Origin: a bacterium
Lineage (GTDB): Bacteria; SZUA-182; DTGQ01
Direction: 5' to 3'
Length of the DNA: 64,000 bases
Assembly (NCBI GenBank): GCA_023512255.1
Contig: JAILZY010000002.1
Span: 47,062 to 111,061, forward strand
Position 1 is the first letter of the stretch; each line of letters opens with the position of its first letter. Position numbers and translations under genes: made by a program. Shown one piece after another: positions 38,350 to 48,149 of the stretch. The notes beneath the pieces are model-generated. The model was not told the DNA's origin. It saw nothing but the letters and a program-made list of their open reading frames with translations, and did no database searches.

Positions 38350-40695
38350 TTACCGACGGACAAGCTGTTGCTGGCTTTCAACTTCCTCCTCCTGGCTCTC
38401 ATCTACTCCGATCTTAGCCACCGCATCCTCGTGCACCCTTCTCTTTCGCCTGCGCCGCCGTCTTTCCACTTTCTGCTCGCCATCTCCATAGTACTGGTAG
38501 TAGTAATACTGATAGTAATAGTAATAGCTTCGCTTGCCAAGATCAATATTATTTATGATCGCTCCAAGGAGTGGAGCCTTAACATTCTTCAGAAGATCAC
38601 AGCCCCGCTTGATGACCTCTCTGCTAGTTACGCCACCGTGAATCACCAAAATTACCCCATCAACTATACGGCTGATAATTACCGAATCCGTTACCGCCAC
38701 CAGGGGAGGAGAGTCGATAATGATGTGATCAAACTCTTCCTTCAACTCAGCCAAGATTTGGCCCAACCTATCCGAAACTAGAAGCTCAGAAGGGTTAGGA
38801 GGCCGATGGCCACAAGTTATCACCTTGAGATTTGCTACCGGGCCATCCTGGATAACATCCTTGATCTGACACTGGCCTACGAGCAGATTTGAGATTCCCC
38901 GCTCATTCTTCATGCTAAACAGGCGATGAAGCCGCGGCTTTCGCATATCGCAGTCGAGCATGACTACCCGCGAGCCTCCTTGGGCCATAGTGATGGCCAA
39001 ATTGGCCGAAGTGATCGTCTTCCCTTCAGAGGGAGATGCACTGGTAATCAGGAGCGCCTTGGGACCATGATCGGGAAAGGAAAAAAGAACAGAGGTCCGA
39101 AGGCCCTTGTAGGCTTCGCTGATATGGCTTTTGGGCTTATGCAAGGCGATCATTTCCGGACAAGGCAGCCCGGCTGTCTCAGCCAGATCAAGGTGCGGAA
39201 CTGGACCGAGAAAGGGCAGATCAAGGTAGCGCTTTAGGTCTTCGGGAGTCTTAATGGTATTATCCAGGTATTCAAAGAAGAAGGCTAGCCCAACACCAGC
39301 AAATAGCCCAACCAGCGCTCCCAGTAAGAGATTGAGCTTCTTATTGGGCTTTACCGGATGCTCAGGCACCTCGGCCCGATCAATAATTCGAACATTACTG
39401 GTCTTTAAGCCGCGGGTCAGATCGGTCTCTTTCAGCCGGTTCAAGACCACTTCAAACATCTGCTGATTACTCTCAGCATCGCGCTTTAGAACGTTATATT
39501 GAATCGCTTTCTTATTTAACTCCAGAGCCTCTTCTTTTTGTTCGTTCAGGGCATCGATCAGCACCTTTTCCTGAGCAACAGCGATTTCATATTCGGTCTT
39601 GATGCTGTCGACGATCTTTTGAACCTCGGACTGAATTCTATTGCGAAGAGCCGTTAACTCAGAGTTAATCTTGATAATGTGAGGATGCTTTTCGCCATAT
39701 TGCTTGGACTCTCTAGTATACTCAGCCAGAAGAGTGATATAATTTTTTTTCAGCTCCTGGATGAGCGGGTTATTCATGACCGAGGGGAGGGATTCTAGCA
39801 TCTCCCAACTGTTTTTAAACTTCATGGCCTGGTTATAGAGGGTCTCAAGGCGAATCCGCTTGGTTTTGGCATCTGTAACCGCAGTATTGAGCTCGGAAAG
39901 CTTCTGGACGATAATGTCCTGCTTTTCCTCAAGAGAGACAATCTTATTTTCCTCCTTGTAGGAGTGTAGGGCCTCTTCAGAGCTTTCGACCTTCTTTTTC
40001 AGCTCTCCCACGTTCTTATTTAGCCACTCAGAGGCATCAATCGAGGCCTCATACTTGAGCCTCAGATTGTGCTGAATGTACTGATCAGCCAGGGCATTGA
40101 CAACACGGGCCGACAGGGTGGGGTCATGGGCCAGAAAGCTGATATTGACCAAGTGACTGTTTCGAATCGGCTCAACCTGAAGTCTGTCGAGAAATTCATC
40201 GATCAGCTTCCCTTCTTCCCGCTCCTGAATCTCGGCAGGCGTAAGATCAGCAGATGGCTGAGAACCTTTATGGGGAGGGAAGAGAGAGTGGAGCAGAGAA
40301 CTCAAAGATTCCTTAATTGAGTTGATTAAAGCTACCAGCCCCTTCTCCTGCCCCATATCGGCAAACTCCTTATGGTGAGCCAGGTCCATAGACTTAATGA
40401 CTGCTCGAGCCAAGGAGCGGCTCTGGAGAATCTTGTACTGGGTCTGATAGTAATCAACGTCTCGGGCATCCAGTGACATAACCTCTTGAATAGAGAGGAT
40501 ATTGGGGTTTTCCTTGTCAATGAGAATCTGAGCCGTAGCCTTATAGACCGGATCCATGCTGAAGGTAGCTATGGCCACGGTTACCAGGACAATAATGAAC
40601 ATGGTGACCACGGTCCACCGATACTTCATGATGACCCGCCAATAGTCCCTAAGATGTATCTCTTCCTCTTGAAAGCTCGATAGTTGATGCTCCAT
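38350..40695 (-). CDS. Wzc-like polysaccharide co-polymerase / BY-type tyrosine autokinase
   Basis: Wzz domain; Walker A 'SASPSEGKT', A' 'VVMLDCDMRKP', 'DHIIIDSPPLVAVTDS'; C-terminal Tyr cluster. Confidence 0.95.
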   Translation of the reverse strand: MEHQLSSFQEEEIHLRDYWRVIMKYRWTVVTMFIIVLVTVAIATFSMDPVYKATAQILIDKENPNILSIQEVMSLDARDVDYYQTQYKILQSRSLARAVIKSMDLAHHKEFADMGQEKGLVALINSIKESLSSLLHSLFPPHKGSQPSADLTPAEIQEREEGKLIDEFLDRLQVEPIRNSHLVNISFLAHDPTLSARVVNALADQYIQHNLRLKYEASIDASEWLNKNVGELKKKVESSEEALHSYKEENKIVSLEEKQDIIVQKLSELNTAVTDAKTKRIRLETLYNQAMKFKNSWEMLESLPSVMNNPLIQELKKNYITLLAEYTRESKQYGEKHPHIIKINSELTALRNRIQSEVQKIVDSIKTEYEIAVAQEKVLIDALNEQKEEALELNKKAIQYNVLKRDAESNQQMFEVVLNRLKETDLTRGLKTSNVRIIDRAEVPEHPVKPNKKLNLLLGALVGLFAGVGLAFFFEYLDNTIKTPEDLKRYLDLPFLGPVPHLDLAETAGLPCPEMIALHKPKSHISEAYKGLRTSVLFSFPDHGPKALLITSASPSEGKTITSANLAITMAQGGSRVVMLDCDMRKPRLHRLFSMKNERGISNLLVGQCQIKDVIQDGPVANLKVITCGHRPPNPSELLVSDRLGQILAELKEEFDHIIIDSPPLVAVTDSVIISRIVDGVILVIHGGVTSREVIKRGCDLLKNVKAPLLGAIINNIDLGKRSYYYYYQYYYYQYYGDGEQKVERRRRRRKRRVHEDAVAKIGVDESQEEEVESQQQLVRR

Positions 40696-40972
40696 AGAAA
40701 AATATTCCCTCTTTTGTTGTTGTACTAACCCTACACCTTGACTATACTATACCTCACACTTTGACTGCGATTTTCAAAGCTCATAGCTTCGCCCCGTGAG
40801 TTACCATGAATAATCATGCTAGCTCAATAAGAGAAAACTTCCAGCCGCCCGGCCATACAATAACACCGCGGCCTTGAAGCTCTAAGGAGAAAATATAAGC
40901 TCTGAAAAACATGCTTTGAGGAGATAAGCTCAGATGGATAAACCAGGATGTAAAATTAAAAAGAAAGTCTCG

Positions 40973-42010
40973 TTAAAAGAAACTCTCTGGAACCTTGATA
41001 ATGTCATCCGGCATAACCGGATCGGTCATTTTGGCTTTTATCTCATGCTCCTGACCATTGATCGTCCTGATAATTTTAATCTTTCTTTCATTAGCCTTTG
41101 GAGTAAGCCCGCCAGCCATTGAGATGGTTTGGAGCACATTGATTTCTTTTTCCAGCTTAAATCGACCAGGAGATTTTACCTCGCCGATCACATAGAAAAA
41201 CTTCGCCTTAGGGATATAAAGGGTGTCATTATTCTGAAGCTCAAAATGGAGATTGATCCCCTGATTAAAATCATTAAGGCTAAGGGTAATAACCTGATTT
41301 TTCAGCTCACCACCAGAAGCTCCTCTGCCGGAGCCTGAGGCAGTCTGAGTGGCTGAGCCGTTAATTACGGTTTCAGAGGGAAGATCACGTCCCCCACCCT
41401 GCTGGATGAGCTGTTTGATCTCCTTAGGATCGATTTTCTCGGCAGAGCGAATAATATATGCTTCCTGTCCAGCGTCAGGAGTAAGCCCGCCAGCCATTGA
41501 GATAATCTCAACCATAGTGGTTACTTTAGAGAAAGGATAATAGCCCGGCTTATTGACCTCTCCGAGCACATACACCTTCTTGCTGTTGTATTCCTTGACC
41601 GTTACCGTAACCTGGGGATTGACCAGATAACCATCAGCCAAACGGGAGCGTATCTTTTGCTGAAGGTCCTCGGCGGTATACCCTTCAACATTCATTTCTC
41701 CGATCAGGGGAAAGGAAATGGTATTTTTCAAAGAGACCGTAACTTCCCTCGATAGATCAGGATTATCCCAGACTTCGATCTTTAATACATCCTGAGGCCC
41801 GATCGTGTAATCTCTCAACTCTATAGCCAGGGAAGCTGATGAGATCAGGAGGCTGATAAGCAAGAAAAAGAAAAGTACCCCACCACGTCTCGGATAACCA
41901 AGGCCCAAAAGGCGCTTTCCCTGAGAGGAAAGAAAAAAAGCCTCAGTACCCAAAACTACTGCGGCTTTCTGGAGCAAGAGTACAGACATAAGTATAATTG
42001 ATCTTCTCAT
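40973..42010 (-). CDS. Polysaccharide export outer-membrane protein (Wza-like), two SLBB domains
   Basis: 'YTIGPQDVLKIEVWDNPDLSREVTVS', 'KKVYVLGEVNKPGYYPF', 'KFFYVIGEVKSPGRFKLEKEI'; true start uncertain. Confidence 0.93.
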   Translation of the reverse strand: MRRSIILMSVLLLQKAAVVLGTEAFFLSSQGKRLLGLGYPRRGGVLFFFLLISLLISSASLAIELRDYTIGPQDVLKIEVWDNPDLSREVTVSLKNTISFPLIGEMNVEGYTAEDLQQKIRSRLADGYLVNPQVTVTVKEYNSKKVYVLGEVNKPGYYPFSKVTTMVEIISMAGGLTPDAGQEAYIIRSAEKIDPKEIKQLIQQGGGRDLPSETVINGSATQTASGSGRGASGGELKNQVITLSLNDFNQGINLHFELQNNDTLYIPKAKFFYVIGEVKSPGRFKLEKEINVLQTISMAGGLTPKANERKIKIIRTINGQEHEIKAKMTDPVMPDDIIKVPESFF

Positions 42011-42713
42011 CCCCTTCCTCTTTTGTATTATCTATTCCCACAAGACAAATAACGACTGAATTAAATTTCCTTCCCCCAGACTTCTTAAATTAAATATTAG
42101 TGAAGCTCTCTTTGATGAGAAATAATGAGGGTATCTTTTAATAAAGGTATATTAAACTATATGAGGTATATTAAACTATGCCTTCTCCTTTGTCAACTAA
42201 TTTTTCGAACCTTTCATTAAGAAAGCTATTGTAAAATTTAGTAAATTAAAAGTCAAAAGCTAAGAGTCAAGGGAGAGTGTAGTCAAAAATTAGTGCATCA
42301 AGAAGGCATGAAGAACATGAAAGAATAAAAAGCCCAGATCAGAGAGCAAACTTCCCATACTTAGCTTGAGCAGTCACATTCGCCTGAGCAGCCAAAATCG
42401 CACGCACTTTCCATATGCAATCGAGTATCCGCAGCAAACACATTTCGCAAGTCACTGGAGAAAAAATTTCCGCTCGTACACGATCATCAGAATCCGATTT
42501 TCCGCTTCAAGTTCCGCGTGGCCGGAAGGGCTCCAATATGTTTTCGAACATCCCCCGCTTTCTATACCGTCATGTTGAAGCTCTCCGGTCTGGGCATTTT
42601 TCTATAAATCTATTATCTATTAAATCTTAATTTTATCTATTAAATCTTAATTTATTTATCTATAATCTTAATCTTATTCTGTTCTTATCTATGTTCTATA
42701 TCTTAGTCTATAA

Positions 42714-42730
42714 TGCAAATGGTGTGCCAA
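42714..42730 (-). promoter_or_regulatory. sigma-54 promoter, minus strand: TTGGCAC-ACCAT-TTGCA
   Basis: Exact TGGCAC-N5-TTGCA on minus strand in non-coding DNA, directed at wza (start 42010) across a ~700-nt leader. Confidence 0.75.
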
Positions 42731-42737
42731 AACCAAA

Positions 42738-44684
42738 TTAACAAGCTACCAGCGCTGGCTCCGCATCTTCCTTGGCACAGCCGCTGGCCCTGGACATATG
42801 CTGATGATACCATCTGCACAAAAATAGGACAGCCCATATCTGTCGTGACTGATCATATTTCCCCCTCTGCTGTCGCTGCCAAAGAGAATTAAGCTCATCA
42901 AAATTTAAGATTTCAGAGAGTGGAGAACGCCAAACATCCTGAAACCACTCCTCTTCCATAAGGCTCGATTCAGCCAAAAGCAGGTTCCGCAAAGGGCTCT
43001 CTATTTTCTCCTCCTTGCGCCATACAATGGCCGAAGGCAGAATCCCCTCCATGGTTTTCCTCAAAAGATACCTTTCCTCAGTGCCTTTCAGCCTTACCCG
43101 GATCGGTACCTGAGCCCAAAATTCAACCAACTTTGAATTAAGCAGGGGAAGCCGCACTCTAAGCGAATTAGCCATAGCCGCCCGATCTACTCTGGCCAGT
43201 ACATTATCCGGCAAATAGGTTTTCATCTCCACATATTGCAGCCGCGAGCACGGCTCAAGACTGTTCGGCTTGCGGTAAAGATCACGAAATAAGATGAACG
43301 GATCATATCCGCCAAGTTCATGGAAGAAATCCTCAGTCAGAATCCGCTCGATTTCCTCTATGGGAAAACAGACCATTGAGTTAAAGCAGATTCGAGCCAG
43401 AGAGTCTTCGGCCAAATCAGGCCGACTCTGAAACAGCCGACTAAACCAGCCCGCCGCACTTCCTCTCCTCACTCCTCCTGCCTGAGGGCAAAAATCAACC
43501 ACCGCGGCAGATCCATGCTGCTTGAGGCGGCTTCCCTCAAGGGGCAATCCATATCGACAGCAAGGGGTAAAAATCTCCCTGCCCCCATCGCCGGAGATAG
43601 CTGTCTGGATTTGCCGCTGCGCCGCAGCCTGGGAGGCTATTTCATAGGTCAAAATAGCCGCGGCCTCACCCAGAGGCTCATCGTAAAACTGGATCATCTG
43701 ATCCAATCGCCTCATCATCAGCCTCAGATCCCCGATCCCCTCCTGATAAGGGATGTTGAAATAATAAGCCAAAAGCCGGGCAGGGGAGCGCTCATCCAGC
43801 TCAGCCTCTTTAAACCCAAGGGTATAGCCGCGAAGTGCTGCTCCCAGCCGCTGTCCCAAAGCGAGCAGTATGGCCGAATCGAGCCCTCCGCTCAAGAGAA
43901 GGTTTATCGGCATACCATTATCATTAGACAGCGATAGGCGAACGGACTCAAGCAGCAAATTAAGCAGAGTCTGCTGATACTTTTTCTCAGCCTCTTCCTC
44001 TGCCTGGGGTGATGGTTCAATATCCCAATACCTTCGTACTACATACCCTTCCGGCGAACAAAGCAAATAATAGCCTGGGGGAAGTTTATAAATCCCAAGA
44101 AAAATACTTCTCGGTGCCGGCACATAAAGGTAAGCCAGGTAGTCGGCTACACTCCTGGGGTTAAGCTCTCTGGCCACGCTCTGATCCTGGAAGAGAGCCT
44201 TAATCTCAGAGGCGAAAAGTAGCCGATAGCCATCAGCCCAGTAATACAGCGGCTTAATGCCAAGCTGATCACGAGCCAGTATAAGGCGTCTGGCCCTCTT
44301 GTCCCACAGAGCCAGAGAGAACATCCCCTCTAGGTCGCCGAGAAAATCAACTCCCTTTTCCTCATAGAGGTGTAGGACAACTTCTGCATCAGAGTCGGTC
44401 TGAAAATAATGTCCCTTTCCCCTCAGATATCGGTACAGCTCTCGATAATTATAAATCTCTCCATCGAGAACCAGCACCTTAGAATGATCCTCATTGAATT
44501 GCGGCTGCTCTTCCTCCTTAGCCGGAATACCCAGTCGCCGATAACCTAGGGCCAGCTCCTGGTCATAATATTCACCAGCCTCTGCCGGACCTCGATGCTT
44601 GATGGCTTGAATCATTTTCCGAATCAACATCTCCTGAGCTGGCTGCTGATTGTAGTACCCATAGACTCCGACGATTCCGCCCAT
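42738..44684 (-). CDS. Asparagine synthetase B-like protein lacking the N-terminal catalytic Cys
   Basis: 'MGGIVGVYGYYNQQ' (C2G), 'LLLSGGLDSAILLALGQRLG', 'KYLLRK'-like region 'TEERYLLRKTMEGILP'. Confidence 0.92.
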   Translation of the reverse strand: MGGIVGVYGYYNQQPAQEMLIRKMIQAIKHRGPAEAGEYYDQELALGYRRLGIPAKEEEQPQFNEDHSKVLVLDGEIYNYRELYRYLRGKGHYFQTDSDAEVVLHLYEEKGVDFLGDLEGMFSLALWDKRARRLILARDQLGIKPLYYWADGYRLLFASEIKALFQDQSVARELNPRSVADYLAYLYVPAPRSIFLGIYKLPPGYYLLCSPEGYVVRRYWDIEPSPQAEEEAEKKYQQTLLNLLLESVRLSLSNDNGMPINLLLSGGLDSAILLALGQRLGAALRGYTLGFKEAELDERSPARLLAYYFNIPYQEGIGDLRLMMRRLDQMIQFYDEPLGEAAAILTYEIASQAAAQRQIQTAISGDGGREIFTPCCRYGLPLEGSRLKQHGSAAVVDFCPQAGGVRRGSAAGWFSRLFQSRPDLAEDSLARICFNSMVCFPIEEIERILTEDFFHELGGYDPFILFRDLYRKPNSLEPCSRLQYVEMKTYLPDNVLARVDRAAMANSLRVRLPLLNSKLVEFWAQVPIRVRLKGTEERYLLRKTMEGILPSAIVWRKEEKIESPLRNLLLAESSLMEEEWFQDVWRSPLSEILNFDELNSLWQRQQRGKYDQSRQIWAVLFLCRWYHQHMSRASGCAKEDAEPALVAC

Positions 44685-44860
44685 ATGATTCTTAGCTCCA
44701 CTTGATCAAGGTATGGGGAAAGTACAACCAAAACGTGGTTATCACTAGGTTCGTTCACTCAATGTCTACCAAAAGCCATCAGTGTTCTTATCGGAACTTT
44801 CCACTCAGGAAACCAGGAACTTGCCTCCTTAAAGATAAAGTGTAGAAAGAGGATAAAATC

Positions 44861-46135
44861 TCAGGCAGAGAGTAGCCTGGTATAGATTTTGAAGTAGCGC
44901 TCCATCCTCTTTAGTAGGGAAAGGGGCGGTTTTGACTGCTGGCATGTTCTTTCCCGACACAGGTGTCTGATTTGTCTGTTTATAATGAACTTAAGACACT
45001 TGCCGGTCAAATCGGAAATATTATCTAGTCCCAAACTGCCTCTGCTCTCCTCTAGCTCATGTTCATATAAATTTCCATTTGCCTTGCCACCTGAGCGATC
45101 CTCCTGATGATCAATCATCAGGGCCTCAATCGGATCTAAAGAAAAAGCCTCTCTGCTCGATCCAGCCCCTACCCACGGATAAACCAAGATCTCGACTATC
45201 GGCTGACGGCGATGAAAATTCCTAGGGCCAACCTGCCCGATGTAGATAATATGTCCTGAAGTATTAAAACATTGATGTCGACGAGCTTCAGGCCCATCCT
45301 CTTCATTTTCCCCGCTGATCTTGCCACAAACCTGAAGCAGCGAGCTAGCTCCCTGCCGATGGTAAAGGGAGCGGATGAAACGGACTATCTGATCATCCTC
45401 CTGCAAATGGCCTTCCTGCGAAAATGTGCTGTCCGATTGGGCCGATGGTATCTTATGACAGTCGCTCTCTTCTCCAGAAACTACAAAAACATTCCCCTCA
45501 GGGACCCCAAGCTCTATGAGCTCCTGTCGCCACGACTCTTCTCTGACCACCACAGCCTCGGCCTGCCGCCACAGGAAAGCTTCCAGTAGATCTTGCCTCA
45601 AAACAAGGCTCGGTGAAATCATCTCCTCCTTGGCGGCACTGCCACTTGAATCCTCGAAAGCTTGACCTAGGCTGTATTGCCTATTATTCAGCTGCCAGAC
45701 ATTATTACTCATATCATAAAGCATCGGAATTTTCTCGCGGCGGCAAACCTCCAGGGCAGCCAGCCCACTCGTGCATGGTAGGTGGGCATGGATCAGGTGA
45801 ATTCTCTGCCGGCTGACAAGCTCTGAGATAGCCTGCTGCAAGATGGAGATTGAAAGTTTTTCCTCCTGAGGAAGACAATGCCTTTTAAAATCATCTCCTC
45901 TCCTCATCGGGGGAAAGGTCCGATAATGATAAATCCCATCGATCAACTCAAGAGAATTAGAGACAATTTCATGCCGAGGAGAGGTGATTACCAGGGGAGT
46001 TAGCCCAAGATCCCTTTGCAGCTTTATCAGGCGGTAAGTTTTCAGGCTATATCCGGTAACATACGGCAAGGAATGATCCAGAATGTGCAAAATCTTCACA
46101 GATGGTTCCACACAAACACCGATGCTGTCTTTCAT
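44861..46135 (-). CDS. Divergent glycosyltransferase (GT4-like N-domain; atypical C-terminal half)
   Basis: 'ILHILDHSLPYVTGYSLKTYRLIKLQRDLGLTPLVITSPRHE', 'HLIHAHLPCTSGLAALEVCRREKIPMLYDM'; truncated 'DPIEALM' motif. Confidence 0.75.
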   Translation of the reverse strand: MKDSIGVCVEPSVKILHILDHSLPYVTGYSLKTYRLIKLQRDLGLTPLVITSPRHEIVSNSLELIDGIYHYRTFPPMRRGDDFKRHCLPQEEKLSISILQQAISELVSRQRIHLIHAHLPCTSGLAALEVCRREKIPMLYDMSNNVWQLNNRQYSLGQAFEDSSGSAAKEEMISPSLVLRQDLLEAFLWRQAEAVVVREESWRQELIELGVPEGNVFVVSGEESDCHKIPSAQSDSTFSQEGHLQEDDQIVRFIRSLYHRQGASSLLQVCGKISGENEEDGPEARRHQCFNTSGHIIYIGQVGPRNFHRRQPIVEILVYPWVGAGSSREAFSLDPIEALMIDHQEDRSGGKANGNLYEHELEESRGSLGLDNISDLTGKCLKFIINRQIRHLCRERTCQQSKPPLSLLKRMERYFKIYTRLLSA

Positions 46136-46267
46136 GCCAGCCCCCTGGCTTCTAGGTTGAGATCATAGACATGAATTACCTCAGAGAATTTCTCACCGTA
46201 CTTATCGGAAGAAATCTTCGCGGCTATCATCTTTTTGACTCCGGGCAAGAGAAGCTGATTGTATGAC
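46132..46267 (-). pseudogene. Possible gene remnant (MSYNQLLLPGVKKMIAAK...) next to a MITE insertion
   Basis: The longer ORF 46132-46404 takes its N-terminus from the MITE; the remaining ~45 codons overlap the GT start by 4 bp. Confidence 0.3.
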
Positions 46268-46292
46268 ATTGATTGTCTTGATGATTTAAGAG

Positions 46293-46402
46293 GTTCTTTC
46301 GCTAAATGCGTAACACAAGTGCGCGGCGTATCAATTACGCCATCAATTGTAGGTGCGGACTTTGTGCCGCCGCAGCTTGCGCACTTTATTAGCGAAAGGA
46401 CC
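46293..46402. mobile_element. MITE with 14-bp TIRs and perfect 8-bp target-site duplication
   Basis: GGTTCTTTCGCTAA...TTAGCGAAAGGACC (13/14); flanks ATTTAAGA at 46285-46292 and 46403-46410. Confidence 0.9.
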
Positions 46403-46455
46403 ATTTAAGAAAAGGGGAATGCAGGGGAATATCTCTTTTTGAGGAAATTTTTCGC

Positions 46456-48120
46456 CTAAATCTGCTCCCTGATCCTTGCAACCTGCCGAGCTACGGTCTC
46501 TACCGCTTCAATACCGGTCCAAGGGCTCATGATAAACGACTTAATGGCAGCTATTGGTAGCCGCTCATCGTAGCCTGCATGCCGATAAGCATCTGTCCAG
46601 GACAAGAGGACTCCCTCACCAGCCATAGCCTGCTGGTGGATGCGCTCAAAGATGCGGCGATTGTAAGCATTGTGCTCCTGTAGCTGCTTGCAATAGTCAG
46701 GATCGGTCTGCTCCCGCTGAAAAGCAAGAGCAGGATCCACCCCGTCAGGGTAAACCCGAAAGAGAGTTACCGGGCCATAGTTATAATCATTGAGCACCTC
46801 AACAAAAGGGTAGCTCTCAAGCCTCTCGCGCAGCATCTCGGACATTTCAACTACGTGCCCGATTATGGCCCGATACCCTTGCTTGCCGAGAAGTCGCATA
46901 TTAGCCAAGGCGGCCAGGGCGCTTGCCCCAGAGCGCGAGCACTCCAGGGTATAGATTCCGGGATTATAGTGCCCAAACCGATACAAATAGGGCATCTGGG
47001 CCGGGTCTCGGCTCAGGAGATTTAGATCGCTTCGGTTCTTGACCATAAAGACACTGGAAATATAGGGTGCATAGCCTGTCTTATGAAAGTCAATGCCCAG
47101 GCTGTCAGCCATTGACAGGGCGCTGATCCGCTGAACAGAGTCTTGCAGCGAGCGAATCGTTCGGGCATGAAGACCCAGGGGATTGATTTGGAAGTCATAG
47201 TCGCGAAATGTCAGCCAGGCCCAGCCAATGACCGAATCAGCATGAACATGAGGCGGATGCTCCAGGCCGTACTCTTTAGCCAGTTGATCTCTCAAATGGA
47301 CAATAGCCGCAAGATCATCAATCCCAAAGGCATCGGTTGTGCCAAGGGTAGCGATGATAGCGGCGATCCTCTCTTTACGCTCAAAAGCGCGGCGAAGATA
47401 ATTTTCAAGATCTATCAATGACATTTCATTATTTGCAGTCGATGGTATGGTTACCACATTCTTGGTGCCGATCCCAAGCCAGCCAGCCACATTGAGTCGG
47501 CTGTAGTGCGAAGCCTCAGAGGTAACAATTTTGACCCCCTCGCCGCGCACTCCGCAAGACATAACCTGGCCACCAAAGAGCTTCTCAAGGCCCAGCTTGC
47601 AGCCATAGAGGATCGTCCCTGTGCCGCCAAAGGTAAAGATCCCCCCGGCCTGCTTCGGGTCATAGCCAACCAAATCGCAGAGCATGGCTATTGCCTGGAC
47701 CTCAGCTTCGGCGAATCGGCCTGAGTATTCATCGGATAGGATATTCGGATTGTAGATGGCGCCGGCCATAAAAGCCATAATACTTGGAATAGTAGGTGGG
47801 GCAATGACCTGAGCCTGGCAGTTCGGATGAGCCCAGATGATCATGCCCTGGCAGTAGTCGGCTAAAAGCTTGGTCATTTCCTCTACTGAGCTTATCTTTT
47901 CTGGAAAACCCTGCTGAAAGCTATTCTCGTATCGCCTCTCCTGTTCTATGCCTAGAATCGGAGCTGCGGATTTCAAGCTGTCTACCCGATCGAGAAAATT
48001 GGATATGGTGTGAACAAAGTAGCCGTCCATAATAGGATTTGAGGTCGGCACAGGGAAAAAGGTCTTTAGCTGCTCAAGAATATCGGTGTAGTTTTGCCAC
48101 TGTCTCGGTCCATTGGACAT
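46456..48120 (-). CDS. PLP-dependent group II amino-acid decarboxylase family protein
   Basis: 'GIFTFGGTGTILYGCKLGLEK', 'HVHADSVIGWAW', 'SLGIDFHKTGYAPYISSVFMVKN' (PLP Lys). Confidence 0.88.
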   Translation of the reverse strand: MSNGPRQWQNYTDILEQLKTFFPVPTSNPIMDGYFVHTISNFLDRVDSLKSAAPILGIEQERRYENSFQQGFPEKISSVEEMTKLLADYCQGMIIWAHPNCQAQVIAPPTIPSIMAFMAGAIYNPNILSDEYSGRFAEAEVQAIAMLCDLVGYDPKQAGGIFTFGGTGTILYGCKLGLEKLFGGQVMSCGVRGEGVKIVTSEASHYSRLNVAGWLGIGTKNVVTIPSTANNEMSLIDLENYLRRAFERKERIAAIIATLGTTDAFGIDDLAAIVHLRDQLAKEYGLEHPPHVHADSVIGWAWLTFRDYDFQINPLGLHARTIRSLQDSVQRISALSMADSLGIDFHKTGYAPYISSVFMVKNRSDLNLLSRDPAQMPYLYRFGHYNPGIYTLECSRSGASALAALANMRLLGKQGYRAIIGHVVEMSEMLRERLESYPFVEVLNDYNYGPVTLFRVYPDGVDPALAFQREQTDPDYCKQLQEHNAYNRRIFERIHQQAMAGEGVLLSWTDAYRHAGYDERLPIAAIKSFIMSPWTGIEAVETVARQVARIREQI

Positions 48121-48149
48121 AATAATCTCTCTTTCTTATATCTTTTTCT

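Noticed and set aside
42366-42630. Two small plus-strand ORFs in the wza leader
   Set aside because: Short, overlapping, no RBS or recognizable features; on the opposite strand to the operon
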